DNA from: Octadecabacter sp. SW4
Lineage (GTDB): Bacteria; Pseudomonadota; Alphaproteobacteria; Rhodobacterales; Rhodobacteraceae
DNA: 64,000 nt
Assembly: GCF_008065155.1 (NCBI RefSeq)
Contig: NZ_CP042819.1
Location: 1,488,001-1,552,000, forward strand
Direction of reading: 5' to 3'
Made by a program: the position numbers and the translations under genes. The notes under the pieces were generated by a model. That model was given only the letters and a program-made list of their open reading frames with translations, made no database searches and was not told the DNA's origin. Numbering within the stretch: position 1 is the stretch's first letter; each line of letters starts with the position of its first letter. This document shows, in pieces, positions 44,331 to 53,882 of this stretch.

Positions 44331-45518
44331 CTAAGATTTCACCACAAGTCCCGCTGGTGTCTTGCATAGCCGTTCATGCCCTGTCGCGGTGATCAGGATT
44401 GGTTCTGTGATCTCGATCCCGCCATCATCAAGCCAAAGTGCGGGCATGAAATGGAACGTCATCCCGTCCTGCATCACCGATGTATCGCCGCTGCGGAATG
44501 ACATCGTCCGCTCGCCCCAGTCTGGTGGATAGCTGATGCCGATGGCGTAACCACAGCGGCTGTCCTTTTCAAAGCCGTGTTTGGCCAGCGTGGTATTGAA
44601 GGCGCGCGCGACGTCCTGACACTGGTTTCCGGGCTTTGCCTGGTCCAGCGCGGCCTCGGTCGCATCAGCCACGGCCTTTTCCGCATCAAGGTATTTCTGC
44701 GGCGGCGTCCCAAGGAACAATGTGCGTGATTGCGGGCATTGATAGCGGCGATGCGCGCCCGCGATCTCGAAAAAGGTCGCCTCGCCCGTGCGCATGGGCG
44801 TGTCATCCCATGTCAAATGCGGCGCGGTCGCGTCCAATCCTGACGGTGCCATCGGCACGATCGCCGGGTAATCGCCCCAATGGCCACCTGCGCCGCTGAT
44901 GCCCTGATGATAGATTTCCGCGACCAGTTTGTTTTTCGGCAGACCCGGTTCGGCAATTTCGACGATCCGGGCGTGCATGGCCGTGACGATCTCCGCCGCG
45001 CGGCGCATATAGGTGATTTCAGTCGGACTTTTGATCGCGCGCTGCCAGTTCACAAGCCCGGTTGTGTCGCTGAACTGCGCCTTCGCGCAATGCTTCAACA
45101 GCGTCCCATAAGCTGCTGCGCTAAAGTAATAATTATCCATTTCAACACCTATGGTGCCGGTGTCCCAACCCATACCGGCCAGTCGCCGCGACAGATCCTC
45201 CATTGGGTGTTTGTCGGGGTTTTGCACATAGGTATCGTCATAGCCGTGCACGCAGTCTTCGGGCATGTAAACCGTGCGCAGGGCACCGGCGCCGTCCATC
45301 GCACGGCCCCACCACAGTGGGTCGCCCTCCATCCCCAAAATCACCGCCTGATGCACATAGAACGACCAGCCGTCATAACCGGTCAGCCAGGCCATGTTCG
45401 ACGGGTCGGACACAATGATCGTGTCAACACCTGCCCTGTCCATCGCGGCGCGGGTCTTGGCGATGCGGGCGTAATACTCATCGTCCAGAAAGGACGGGCT
45501 CGTGCGGGTGCTTGGCAT
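44331..45518 (-). CDS. doeA: Ectoine hydrolase DoeA (EutD)
   Basis: DoeA opens the ring of the osmolyte ectoine to N-acetyl-diaminobutyrate. The 395-residue M24-fold protein has ARIAKTRAAMDRAGVDTIIV, SDPSNMAWLTGYDGWSFYVH, VNWQRAIKSPTEITYMRRAA and APHLTWDDTPMRTGEATFFE, matching my memory of EutD/DoeA from marine Rhodobacterales. The usual partners doeB, doeC and doeD are absent from the window, so the pathway must be completed elsewhere or the enzyme may have a related substrate. It stands 68 bp downstream of phoB on the same strand but probably has its own promoter. Confidence 0.87.
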   Translation of the reverse strand: MPSTRTSPSFLDDEYYARIAKTRAAMDRAGVDTIIVSDPSNMAWLTGYDGWSFYVHQAVILGMEGDPLWWGRAMDGAGALRTVYMPEDCVHGYDDTYVQNPDKHPMEDLSRRLAGMGWDTGTIGVEMDNYYFSAAAYGTLLKHCAKAQFSDTTGLVNWQRAIKSPTEITYMRRAAEIVTAMHARIVEIAEPGLPKNKLVAEIYHQGISGAGGHWGDYPAIVPMAPSGLDATAPHLTWDDTPMRTGEATFFEIAGAHRRYQCPQSRTLFLGTPPQKYLDAEKAVADATEAALDQAKPGNQCQDVARAFNTTLAKHGFEKDSRCGYAIGISYPPDWGERTMSFRSGDTSVMQDGMTFHFMPALWLDDGGIEITEPILITATGHERLCKTPAGLVVKS

Positions 45519-45547
45519 GGTGTGACGTTCCCTGTTCTTGGGAAAGG

Positions 45548-45568
45548 TTGGCGCAAGCGGCGCGCCAA
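45548..45568 (-). terminator. Hairpin downstream of phoB
   Basis: TTGGCGC and GCGCCAA form a perfect 7-bp stem with a 7-nt loop between the phoB stop and the doeA start. There is no T tract. It may separate the phosphate operon from doeA. Confidence 0.35.
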
Positions 45569-45586
45569 ATCCAGCCAGAAAGCGCC

Positions 45587-46270
45587 CTACCCCAGCGCGT
45601 AACCGGCACCACGCACGGTGCGTAGCGGATCGCCGCCACCATTGGCGGTCAGAACCTTGCGCAAACGTCCCACGTGCACGTCCACAGTGCGCGTATCCAC
45701 ATAGATGTCGCGGCCCCAAACCAGATCGAGCAGTTGGTCGCGGCTATACACCCGCCCCGGCTTTTCCATCAGGGTGGCAAGCAAGCGAAATTCGGTGGGG
45801 CCAAGCTTGAGGACATGATCGCCGCGGGTCACACGGTGGGTCTCGCCGTCCAGTGTGATGTCGTCAAACGTCAACACCTGGCCCGCCGCCGTGGGACGCA
45901 CGCGGCGCAGTTGCGCGCGCACCCGGGCCATCAATTCGGTGACGCTATAGGGTTTGACCACATAGTCATCGGCACCGGTTTCAAGGCCGCGCACCTTGTC
46001 GCCTTCTTCCGAACGGGCCGAAAGCATGATCACCGCGACATCGCGCGTGCCCGAACGCGCCTTGATCTGGCGGCAGACCTCGATCCCCGACACATGCGGC
46101 AACATCCAGTCCAGCACGATCACATCGGGCCGGTCTTCGGCGATGCGGTCAAGCGCGCGCTCGCCGTCTTCGGCCAGGCTGACACGAAACCCTGCGGATT
46201 CAAGGTTGTAGCGCAGCACTTCACGCTGCGCCGCCTCGTCTTCGACAATCAGGATATGGGGCCGGGACAC
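45587..46270 (-). CDS. phoB: Phosphate regulon response regulator PhoB
   Basis: PhoB activates phosphate-starvation genes when phosphorylated by PhoR. The 227-residue protein has a receiver domain with Glu10-Asp11 and phosphoacceptor Asp54 (VIVLDWMLPH), then an OmpR-type winged helix (DHVLKLGPTEFRLLATLMEK; YVDTRTVDVHVGRLRKVL). It starts at a GTG directly after the phoU TAG with no gap, so it depends on phoU translation. It is the last gene of the pst-pho operon. Confidence 0.96.
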   Translation of the reverse strand: MSRPHILIVEDEAAQREVLRYNLESAGFRVSLAEDGERALDRIAEDRPDVIVLDWMLPHVSGIEVCRQIKARSGTRDVAVIMLSARSEEGDKVRGLETGADDYVVKPYSVTELMARVRAQLRRVRPTAAGQVLTFDDITLDGETHRVTRGDHVLKLGPTEFRLLATLMEKPGRVYSRDQLLDLVWGRDIYVDTRTVDVHVGRLRKVLTANGGGDPLRTVRGAGYALG

Positions 46271-46987
46271 CTAGACACCTTCGTCGTCAATCAGCGTGAC
46301 CGAGGTATTGTCACCCTTGGGGCGGGCTTCCTCGGGCATGACGCCGGTTTCCAGATAGATCACCTGCTCGGCCATATTCGTCACCAGATCGCCCATACGT
46401 TCGACGTTCTTGGCGATGAAATGCAAGTGCATGCAAGCCGTGATATTGCGCGGATCTTCCATCATGAAGGTCAGGAATTCGCGAAACAGCGCGTTATACA
46501 TCTGGTCCACGTCCTGATCATGCTGGCGCACGGATTCGGCCAGGTCCGCATCGCCGCGCAGATAGGCATCAAGCGTATCATTCAGCATCCCGCGCACTTC
46601 GCGCGCCATCCGGCGCAAGGAGGACTCGGTCCCGTCCACGGCGCGCATTTCGGCCAGCACGGCGGTGCGTTTGGCCATGTTTTTCGCATAATCCCCGACC
46701 CGTTCAAGGCTGCCGGCCAGCTTCATCGTTACCAGCAGCACACGCAGATCTTTGGATACTGGCGCGCGCAGGGCGATGACGCGGGCGGCGGCCTCGTTGA
46801 TCTGTTCTTCAAGGTCGTCAATCACCTTGTCCCCTGCCCGCACCTTTTCGGCCAGTGCGACATCGTGGGTTTCAAGGCTTTGCGCGCCGTCGAGAATGGC
46901 CGCTTCGACAAGGCCGCCCATCTTCATGATCAGCGCCTGGATTTCCTCGAGGTCACGGTCGTAGGCAGAGGCGATATGTTGGGTCAT
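46271..46987 (-). CDS. phoU: Phosphate transport system regulator PhoU
   Basis: PhoU couples PstSCAB activity to inhibition of PhoR. The 238-residue all-helical protein has two repeats, each with a metal-binding E(D)xxxD-type helix (GDKVIDDLEEQINEAAARVI; FIAKNVERMGDLVTNMAEQV). The ATG at 46987 gives MTQHIASAYDRDLEEI, the family start. It lies between pstB and phoB in the usual alphaproteobacterial order. Confidence 0.96.
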   Translation of the reverse strand: MTQHIASAYDRDLEEIQALIMKMGGLVEAAILDGAQSLETHDVALAEKVRAGDKVIDDLEEQINEAAARVIALRAPVSKDLRVLLVTMKLAGSLERVGDYAKNMAKRTAVLAEMRAVDGTESSLRRMAREVRGMLNDTLDAYLRGDADLAESVRQHDQDVDQMYNALFREFLTFMMEDPRNITACMHLHFIAKNVERMGDLVTNMAEQVIYLETGVMPEEARPKGDNTSVTLIDDEGV

Positions 46988-46997
46988 GGCGGTGCTC

Positions 46998-47795
46998 CTA
47001 ACCGATCCGGCCGGAAATATAGCTTTCCGTGCGGGGGTCTTCGGGATTGGTGAAAATCTTGTCGGTCGGGCCGTATTCCACAAGACTGCCCAGGTGGAAA
47101 AAGGCGGTGCGCTGGCTGACGCGGGCGGCCTGCTGCATCGAGTGGGTGACGATCACGACGCAGTATTGCGTGCGCAATTCGTCGATCAGTTCCTCGACCT
47201 GCGCGGTGGCGATGGGATCAAGGGCAGAACACGGTTCGTCCATCAGCAGGACTTCGGGTTCGGTCGCGACAGCGCGGGCGATGCACAGGCGTTGCTGTTG
47301 CCCGCCCGAAAGGCCGGTGCCGGGGGCGTGCAGGCGGTCCTTGACCTCGTCCCAGATCGCGCCGCGGCGCAGGGCGCGTTCCACGATATCATCCATGTCC
47401 GACTTGCCGCGGGCCAGCCCGTGGATCCGGGGGCCATAGGCCACATTGTCATAGATGGATTTCGGAAAGGGGTTGGGTTTCTGGAACACCATCCCGACCT
47501 TGGCGCGCAGCTGCACCGGATCCACCCGCTTGTCGTAGATGTCTTCATCATCGATGCGGATGTCGCCAGTCACGCGGCAGATATCAATCGTGTCGTTCAT
47601 CCGGTTCAGGCAGCGCAGAAAGGTGGATTTGCCGCAGCCCGATGGCCCGATAAAGGCCGTGACGGTCTTGTCGGCGATTTCAACATCCACCGCCGTGATC
47701 GCGTGGGTGTCGCCATAATGGACATCGACGCCCCTGGCTGAGATTTTCGTATCGGTCATGGCATCGGCCTTATTTATCAATCGCATATCGTTCAT
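46998..47795 (-). CDS. pstB: Phosphate ABC transporter ATP-binding protein PstB
   Basis: PstB powers high-affinity phosphate import. The 265-residue protein has Walker [10 protein letters not shown], the PstB-specific [11 protein letters not shown] after it, signature [14 protein letters not shown], and Walker [14 protein letters not shown]. The start at 47795 ([13 protein letters not shown]) fits relatives in Rhodobacterales; an internal ATG lies 13 codons later. It follows pstA by 10 nt. Confidence 0.97.
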   Translation of the reverse strand: MNDMRLINKADAMTDTKISARGVDVHYGDTHAITAVDVEIADKTVTAFIGPSGCGKSTFLRCLNRMNDTIDICRVTGDIRIDDEDIYDKRVDPVQLRAKVGMVFQKPNPFPKSIYDNVAYGPRIHGLARGKSDMDDIVERALRRGAIWDEVKDRLHAPGTGLSGGQQQRLCIARAVATEPEVLLMDEPCSALDPIATAQVEELIDELRTQYCVVIVTHSMQQAARVSQRTAFFHLGSLVEYGPTDKIFTNPEDPRTESYISGRIG

Positions 47796-47805
47796 TTGCT
47801 TGCCC

Positions 47806-49125
47806 CTACCATCGGCGTTCAAAGCGGCGACGCAGCAGGATCGCGATGATGTTCATCACCATCAGGAACACCAGCAGGATGATGATCCCGCCCCATGCGC
47901 GTTCATAATAGGCCGGATCGGCCCGTTTCGCCCATTCATAAATCTGCGCGGGCATGGCCGAATTGGGCGACAGAAACCCCTCGGCCAGCCCGTCGGGCGT
48001 ATTGGTTGCGATATAGCCGACCATGCCGATCAACAGCAGTGGCGCGGTTTCCCCCAGCGCCTGTGCAAGGCCCAGGATCGTGCCGGTCAAAATCCCGGGC
48101 ATCGCCAGCGGCAAAACATGATGGAACACCGACTGCATCTTCGAGGCCCCGACCCCAAGGGCCGCATCGCGGATGCTGGGCGGCACCGATTTCAGCGAGG
48201 CGCGCGTGGAAATGATGATCGTCGGCAGGGTCATCAGCGTCAGCACCAGCCCGCCGACCAGCGGGGCCGATTGCGGCAGGTGCATGAACTGGATGAAGAC
48301 AGCCAAACCAAGAATACCAAACACAATAGAGGGCACAGCGGCGAGGTTGGAAATATTCACCTCGATAAAGTCGGTAAAGCGGTTGGTGGGTGCGAATTCT
48401 TCCAAATAGATCGAGGCCGCCACGCCGATGGGCAGCGACAGCAGCAGCACCACCAGCATCATGAACAGCGATCCCAGCATCGACACGCCAAGGCCCGCCT
48501 GTTCGGGACGGGATTCGGATGCATCGGCGCCAAAGATGAACGCCGCATTGAACGATGTCTCGATCACTCCCGCATCCTGCAACGCATCGACAACGTCCAG
48601 ATGTTCAGGTGCAAGGTTGCGATCGCGCGCCAGGCTTTCGCGGCTCACCCGGTCCTTGAAATAGCCGTCCACGCGCGAAGCTGCGAGCAGGCGAAATTCG
48701 ACCGTGTCGCCAATCCGGTCAGGGTTTTCCAGCACGAAGTCGCGGATCTGCGCCGCGGCACTGGCCGAGACCATTTGCAGCATGGCCTGCGGGGGCAAAG
48801 GTGTTTCAACCCCTGTTTCGTTGACGGCCCGCTCCAGCGCCATGCCGATCAGCGGCGCATAGCCGAAAGTGGAAACCTTGGCGATCACTTCGGGGTCGCC
48901 GGTGCCGTCCTTGTCCAGAATATCGGCGCGCAGTTCCACCGGCAGCGTGATGAACGTCTGCTTGAAGGCACCCGTGCCGTTGCTGATGATCGCCGTCAGC
49001 AGGGCAATCAGAAACAGCAGGCCCACGGCCAGCGCGGCGATCCCATAGGCCTTGAAACGGGTCTCTGCGGCGTTGCGTTTACGGGTGCGCGCATCAATGG
49101 TCAGAAGCGAGGTATTCACGGTCAT
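47806..49125 (-). CDS. pstA: Phosphate ABC transporter permease PstA (long form)
   Basis: The 439-residue permease is about 140 residues longer than E. coli PstA. The extra length is a periplasmic stretch between TM1 (residues about 29-52) and TM2 (about 200), with charged helices such as [20 protein letters not shown]. The C-terminal half has five or six helices with the EAA-type loop [23 protein letters not shown]. Its ATG overlaps the pstC TGA by 4 nt. Long PstA and PstC forms are usual in Rhodobacterales. Confidence 0.95.
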   Translation of the reverse strand: MTVNTSLLTIDARTRKRNAAETRFKAYGIAALAVGLLFLIALLTAIISNGTGAFKQTFITLPVELRADILDKDGTGDPEVIAKVSTFGYAPLIGMALERAVNETGVETPLPPQAMLQMVSASAAAQIRDFVLENPDRIGDTVEFRLLAASRVDGYFKDRVSRESLARDRNLAPEHLDVVDALQDAGVIETSFNAAFIFGADASESRPEQAGLGVSMLGSLFMMLVVLLLSLPIGVAASIYLEEFAPTNRFTDFIEVNISNLAAVPSIVFGILGLAVFIQFMHLPQSAPLVGGLVLTLMTLPTIIISTRASLKSVPPSIRDAALGVGASKMQSVFHHVLPLAMPGILTGTILGLAQALGETAPLLLIGMVGYIATNTPDGLAEGFLSPNSAMPAQIYEWAKRADPAYYERAWGGIIILLVFLMVMNIIAILLRRRFERRW

Positions 49126-50597
49126 TCATATTGCTCCCGATACTTGCGCACGATCCACAGCGCAAAGATGTTCAGCCCCAGCGTGATCACGAACAGGGTC
49201 ATGCCCAGCGAAAACGCCACCAGGGCTTCGGGGGATGAAAAATCCGCATCCCCCGTCAGTTGGCTGACAATCTTGGCGGTCACCGTGGTCATCGCATCAA
49301 ACGGGTTCATCGACAGGCGCGCCGCCGCCCCTGCCCCCAGAACGACAATCATCGTTTCGCCAATCGCGCGCGAGGTGGCCAGCAGGATTGCGCCCGCGAT
49401 GCCGGGCAAGGCAGCGGGCAGAACCACCTGGCGGATAGTTTCCGATTTCGTCGCCCCAAGCCCGAGCGACCCATCGCGCATGGCTTGGGGCACCGCGTTG
49501 ATGATGTCATCCGACAGCGAAGACACAAACGGGATCAACATGATCCCCATGACCAGACCGGCCGTCATCACCGCCGTGCCGCCCTGCATCCACGACACGC
49601 CCAATGCGCCGCCTGCGCCAAAGGCCGCAACCAGTAGCGGTCCGACTGTGAGCAGCGCGAACAGCCCGTAAACGATGGTCGGAATCCCCGCCAGAACCTC
49701 AAGCATCGGTTTGGCAAAGGCGCGCACCTTGGGGCCCGCGTATTCGGACAGATAAATCGCGGCAAACAGCCCGATAGGCACGGCGACCAGCAGCGCGATC
49801 AGCGAAATATAGAGTGTGCCCCAAAGCAACGGCAGAATGCCAAGCGACGACCCGCCGCCAAAGCTGGGCGACCAAACGGTGCCGAAAAAGAACTCGGCCG
49901 CGGGGTAAAGACGGAAAAATTCCACGGTGTTGAAGATCAGTGCAAAGACGATGCCAACCGTGGTCAGGATCGCAAGCGAGGCGGCCGCGACCAGCACGCC
50001 GCGCAGGGCCGTTTCAACGCTGTTGCGTGCGCGGTAGTCGCGGCTGGTGTTGCGCAGCGCCCAAAGCCCGCCCAGCACGGCCACAGCGATGACCACGATC
50101 ATGCGCCACAGCGACCAGCGCGCGTTTTGGCTGCGGTATTCCAGCGCCGCCGACAGGGTCGCGGCTGACACATCCGTGCCAAGGGCCACACCCTCGCCTG
50201 CAAGGGTCGTGCGCAGGTCGGTTGTTGTGACATCCAGCGCCGACACCGCGCCCGCGGCTATCGTTCCGGTTGCGACAAGCCGGTCCAACCCGTCGGCCAC
50301 GCGGCGCACATCGCTCATCAGCAGGCCCAATTCGCCCGAACCGGCGCTGGCGGCGTCAGTGACCATCAAGGGCGCGACCGCGCGGTTGATCATCACTGGC
50401 TGGGCTATCAGCCAGACCAGCAGCACCAGAATGGCGGGGCCAGCGGCCCAGATCGCGGCGTTCCAGCCGTAATAACTTGGCAGGGAATGAAGGTTGCGGA
50501 TGTTGCCATCCGCCGATGCCAGCGCCCGCCCCCGGCCCAGCACGAAACAGATCGCCGCAAGGGCAAGGACAATCAGGGCGATCCAGAAGGCGTGCAT
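49122..50597 (-). CDS. pstC: Phosphate ABC transporter permease PstC (long form)
   Basis: The 491-residue permease is longer than the E. coli protein (about 320), due to an N-terminal region with a TM pair flanking a roughly 100-residue periplasmic domain. The transport core has the EAA loop SLGLGATKSETIRQVVLPAALPG near residue 380. It pairs with PstA to form the phosphate channel. It is preceded by a hairpin after pstS. Confidence 0.95.
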   Translation of the reverse strand: MHAFWIALIVLALAAICFVLGRGRALASADGNIRNLHSLPSYYGWNAAIWAAGPAILVLLVWLIAQPVMINRAVAPLMVTDAASAGSGELGLLMSDVRRVADGLDRLVATGTIAAGAVSALDVTTTDLRTTLAGEGVALGTDVSAATLSAALEYRSQNARWSLWRMIVVIAVAVLGGLWALRNTSRDYRARNSVETALRGVLVAAASLAILTTVGIVFALIFNTVEFFRLYPAAEFFFGTVWSPSFGGGSSLGILPLLWGTLYISLIALLVAVPIGLFAAIYLSEYAGPKVRAFAKPMLEVLAGIPTIVYGLFALLTVGPLLVAAFGAGGALGVSWMQGGTAVMTAGLVMGIMLIPFVSSLSDDIINAVPQAMRDGSLGLGATKSETIRQVVLPAALPGIAGAILLATSRAIGETMIVVLGAGAAARLSMNPFDAMTTVTAKIVSQLTGDADFSSPEALVAFSLGMTLFVITLGLNIFALWIVRKYREQYE

Positions 50598-50622
50598 TTG
50601 TATTCCAGTTCTGGCAGCGAAT

Positions 50623-50649
50623 ATGCGGGCGGCGCAATGCCGCCCGCAT
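50623..50649 (-). promoter_or_regulatory. Hairpin between pstS and pstC
   Basis: ATGCGGGCGGC and GCCGCCCGCAT form a perfect 11-bp stem with a 5-nt loop in the 60-nt spacer. There is no T run. This fits a stability or partial-termination element that raises binding protein over permease. Confidence 0.65.
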
Positions 50650-50657
50650 TCAAAGGC

Positions 50658-51683
50658 TTAGTTGCCCATCGTTTGTTCAGCTTCGATCATAGCCTGCGTT
50701 TCTGCAAGGGCCGGATCGGATACCAGACCATATTGCGCCAGCGGCCCCCAGGCCCCGGCGATTTCGTCAGAGACGAAGAACGCCGCATATTCCTTGAGGC
50801 CGGGAATGACGCCGATATGCGCCGCCTTGATGTAGAAATACAGCGGGCGTGATACCGGGTATTCACCGGTCGAGATGCTGTCCACGGTGGGTTCGACGCC
50901 CGCCATCGTGGCAACCTGCAGCTTGTCGGTGTTGTTTTCATAAAACGCCAGACCAAACACGCCGATCCCGTTGGGGTTTGCGCTGATGCGGGCCAGCGTT
51001 TCGGTGTAATCCCCGTCGATGTCCACGGACAGACCATCGGTGCGCACGGCGATGCAGGCATCCTCGGCGTCATCCTCGGACATGCCGCCCGCGATCATGG
51101 CGTCAAACGCGCCGGTTTCCTCGCAGCCCACGGCCAGCACTTTTTCTTCGAACACTTCGCGGGTGCCGTGTTTGGTGCCGGGAATAAAGGCCGTGATCTC
51201 TTGGGCGGGGAAATCAGGGTTCACTTCGTTCCACATGGTATAGGGGTTTTCGACCACGGCACCATCGATCAGGACCATCGGTGACAGGGCGCGGAACCAA
51301 TCGCTTTGGCTAAATTCGAATGCCGCACCGTTGATATCCGAGGCAAAGACGATCCCGTCATAGCCGATCCGCACTTCGATGATGTCGGTTACGCCGTTTT
51401 CGGCACAGGCGACGATTTCCTTTTCGCGGATCGCGCGCGAGGCATTGGCAATGTCGATCTGGTTTTCACCGACGCCTTCGCAGAACCGCGCAAGGCCAGC
51501 GGACGATCCACCCGATTCAACGACCGGTGTGGGGAAATCAAAGTTTTCGCCAAAGGCTTCGGCCACGATCGAGGCATAGGGCAGCACGGTCGATGATCCA
51601 GCGATCTGGACATACTCGCGGGCAGAGGCGGCGCCAGCCGTAACGATTGCAAGTGTAGAGACGGTGATTTTCGCGAATGACAT
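50658..51683 (-). CDS. pstS: Phosphate-binding protein PstS
   Basis: PstS captures phosphate in the periplasm for PstCAB. The 341-residue protein has a signal peptide (MSFAKITVSTLAIVTAGAAS) and the PstS N-terminal motif QIAGSSTVLPYASIVAEAF (Ser/Thr ligands), with ESGGSSAGLARFCEG and the later NPNGIGVFGLAFYEN. A PHO-box-like element lies upstream, so it should be induced on phosphate limitation through PhoB. Confidence 0.95.
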   Translation of the reverse strand: MSFAKITVSTLAIVTAGAASAREYVQIAGSSTVLPYASIVAEAFGENFDFPTPVVESGGSSAGLARFCEGVGENQIDIANASRAIREKEIVACAENGVTDIIEVRIGYDGIVFASDINGAAFEFSQSDWFRALSPMVLIDGAVVENPYTMWNEVNPDFPAQEITAFIPGTKHGTREVFEEKVLAVGCEETGAFDAMIAGGMSEDDAEDACIAVRTDGLSVDIDGDYTETLARISANPNGIGVFGLAFYENNTDKLQVATMAGVEPTVDSISTGEYPVSRPLYFYIKAAHIGVIPGLKEYAAFFVSDEIAGAWGPLAQYGLVSDPALAETQAMIEAEQTMGN

Positions 51684-51758
51684 ATGGGCAACTCCTGTTT
51701 GTCAGTCCTGGTCATCGCGTGATGACCTTGCGCACCTGCTAGGCCCCGCACAAAACGC

Positions 51759-51791
51759 TTTTGTGACGTTTATGTAAAAGTTTCATGACAC
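51759..51791 (-). promoter_or_regulatory. PHO box upstream of pstS
   Basis: On the minus strand GTGTCATGAAA, TTTACATAAAC and ACGTCACAAAA follow each other; each resembles the 11-bp CTGTCATAAAT unit, with the outer two 22 bp apart. It lies about 75-108 bp upstream of the pstS ATG, matching PhoB control. Confidence 0.6.
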
Positions 51792-51829
51792 GGCGCGTGC
51801 GGTGCGAAAATAAATCGCGCAGGCCGCGA

Positions 51830-52834
51830 TCAGACCGGCAAAATTGCTGTAAAAACGCTGCCCTGCCCGACCTCGCTGGCGATCAGCAACCGCCCGCGAT
51901 GCCGGTTCAGGATGTGTTTCACAATCGCCAGCCCCAGCCCCGTGCCACCGACATCGCGCGCGCGATGGGAATCGACGCGGTAAAACCGTTCGGTCAGGCG
52001 GGCAATGTGGTGCGAGTCGATCCCCGCGCCGTCATCACGCACCTCCAAACGCACGCCCATACCGCGCAAGCGCGCCTCGGTGGCGGGGGAATGCAGGGTG
52101 ACGTCAACCTGCGCGCCGCCATATTTCAGCGCGTTCTCGATCAGGTTGACCAGCACCTGGCGCAACTGGTCGGCGTCCCCCTGCACCGAGATGTCGTCAT
52201 CAGGGGCCGTAAAGGCCAGCGTGCTGCCCTGCGCGTGAGGCGCCATTTCCGCAACGGTGCGGCGGCACAAATCGGTCAGGTCCACACGGCCCAGCGGGCG
52301 GTCGCGTTCACTGTCTTCAACACGGGCCAGCGACAGCAGATCATCCACCAGCCGTTGCAGGCGTCCGGCCTCTTGTTGCATCATCCCAAGAAAGCGGTCG
52401 CGCGCGCCAACATCGTCCCGGGCGGGGCCACGCAGGGTTTCGATAAAGCCCGAAATCGCGGTCAGGGGCGTGCGCATCTCGTGACTGACATTGGCCACGA
52501 AATCGCGCCGCATCTGACCTGCGGCCTCTAGCGCGGTGGTATCCTCGAAGCTCAGGACCACCTGGGAGCCGGCGCGCGCCACATGAACGCGAAAGGTGGT
52601 GTCTGCCCCGTGGCTGTTGCCAAGGTAGCGGGTCGTGCGGGCATCGCCATCGCGCTGCACCCCCTCGATTGCATCCAGCAGTGCCGGCTGGCGCAGCGCC
52701 GTGATGTAATGCAGGCCCGTGCAATCCGTCCCCAGCATCGCCTGTGCCGGGTGATTCATCGCTGCGATACGGTCACCTTCGTTGATAACGATAACAGGCA
52801 GAACGAAGGCGTTAATCATTTGTAAAGGATTCAT
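51830..52834 (-). CDS. phoR: Phosphate regulon sensor kinase PhoR (no visible membrane anchor)
   Basis: PhoR phosphorylates PhoB in low phosphate. The 334-residue protein has an N-terminal PAS-like domain (MNPLQMINAFVLPVIVINEG), a DHp domain with the H box FVANVSHEMRTPLTAISGFI and an HATPase domain with NLIENALKYG, DDGAGID and GTGLGLAIVKH. No N-terminal transmembrane helix precedes the PAS domain, unlike E. coli PhoR, and the frame gives no room for one. The ATG at 52834 is used; a GTG lies three codons upstream. It heads the pho-pst block. Confidence 0.93.
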   Translation of the reverse strand: MNPLQMINAFVLPVIVINEGDRIAAMNHPAQAMLGTDCTGLHYITALRQPALLDAIEGVQRDGDARTTRYLGNSHGADTTFRVHVARAGSQVVLSFEDTTALEAAGQMRRDFVANVSHEMRTPLTAISGFIETLRGPARDDVGARDRFLGMMQQEAGRLQRLVDDLLSLARVEDSERDRPLGRVDLTDLCRRTVAEMAPHAQGSTLAFTAPDDDISVQGDADQLRQVLVNLIENALKYGGAQVDVTLHSPATEARLRGMGVRLEVRDDGAGIDSHHIARLTERFYRVDSHRARDVGGTGLGLAIVKHILNRHRGRLLIASEVGQGSVFTAILPV

Positions 52835-53004
52835 GGCCCACAACTTGGATGAAACAGGGTTGCATTACTACGCATTTACAGGGTCCATACGGCAAGTGTC
52901 TCTTTTTGAATCGTATGTTTCGCCGGAAAGTTCTGATTGTTCTCATCTTTCAATTGTTTGCAACAGTTCCAAGGCACAATCACACGAACAGGGGAATTGG
53001 GGGT

Positions 53005-53364
53005 GTGACCACATTTGAAACGCAAAAACCGGTGATGCTGGTGATCGGACGTTATAATGCCTGGACCGGCGCGGGGCGCGACGTGCCGCATATGCCGGGG
53101 TTTCATTTTCTGGGGTTTGGCGATGTGACGGCGCAGACGCTGAGGCGGATCGCACCTGATGTGGTGCTGTGCGCCCTGATGGGGGACGGGTTCGATGCGA
53201 TTGATCTGGCCGAACGGCTAACGGCGCTGGGGTTTGCCGGGCGCCTGCGCGCTTTGGCCACCGATCTGCCCAACCCCGAGGCCGTCTGCCGCGAAGTCTG
53301 CGCGGCCTGCCCCGACATCGACTTTGATGTGCTGGTGCTGAATGACGGGGTGCTGACCCCCTAA
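53005..53364 (+). CDS. Small protein of unknown function, receiver-like
   Basis: The 119-residue protein starts at GTG 53005 (VTTFETQKPVMLVIGRYNAW) with GGGG just upstream. The middle reads APDVVLCALMGDGFDAIDLA and GFAGRLRALATDLPNPEAV, resembling the beta3-alpha4 part of a response-regulator receiver (phosphoacceptor-like position LCALM without Asp), but the fold is not certain. It is divergent from phoR, and its stop overlaps the convergent carbonic anhydrase gene by 4 nt. I do not recognise the family. Confidence 0.65.
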   Translation: MTTFETQKPVMLVIGRYNAWTGAGRDVPHMPGFHFLGFGDVTAQTLRRIAPDVVLCALMGDGFDAIDLAERLTALGFAGRLRALATDLPNPEAVCREVCAACPDIDFDVLVLNDGVLTP

Positions 53365-53882
53365 AGCGCGCGCAAACCGGCGCAAAACCGGCGCGCGTTT
53401 TCCTGATACCCAAGGGCGGAGTCGCGCAGGCCGTTGATCGCCGCGGCGTCCAACTCGCGCACCACACGGCCCGGCGCGCCCAGCACCAGACTGCCATCGG
53501 GAATCACCTTGCCCTCGGTGACAAGAGCGCCAGCCCCGATCAGGCAATTTTTGCCAATCACCGCGCCGTTCAGCACCATCGCCCCCATGCCGATCAGGGA
53601 ATTGTCGCCAATTGTGCAACCGTGAAGCGTCGCCTTGTGGCCAATCGTGCAGCCCGCGCCGATGGTCAACGGGAACCCCATATCGGTGTGTAACACGCTG
53701 TTTTCCTGCACATTACTACCTGCGCCGACCGTGATCATTTCGTTATCACCGCGCAGGGTGCAGCCAAACCAGACCGAACTGTCGGGCGCGCAGGTGACCT
53801 TGCCGATCAGATTGGCATCCGGCGCAATCCATGTGGTCGCGTCAATTTGCGGGGCGTCATCGCCAAGGGCATAGAGTGTCAT
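53361..53882 (-). CDS. Gamma-class carbonic anhydrase family protein
   Basis: The 173-residue left-handed beta-helix protein has hexapeptide repeats ([50 protein letters not shown]). Candidate zinc ligands are His65, His82 and His87 ([16 protein letters not shown]). YrdA/PaaY-type relatives have variable carbonic anhydrase or thioesterase activity, so the enzyme activity is not certain. Its ATG overlaps the TGA of gmk on the same strand by 4 nt. Confidence 0.9.
   Translation of the reverse strand: MTLYALGDDAPQIDATTWIAPDANLIGKVTCAPDSSVWFGCTLRGDNEMITVGAGSNVQENSVLHTDMGFPLTIGAGCTIGHKATLHGCTIGDNSLIGMGAMVLNGAVIGKNCLIGAGALVTEGKVIPDGSLVLGAPGRVVRELDAAAINGLRDSALGYQENARRFCAGLRAL

Noticed and set aside
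47758..49671. 637-codon plus-strand frame opposite pstA
   Set aside because: It lies opposite pstA and pstC, is His/Gln/Arg-rich and has no recognisable domain.
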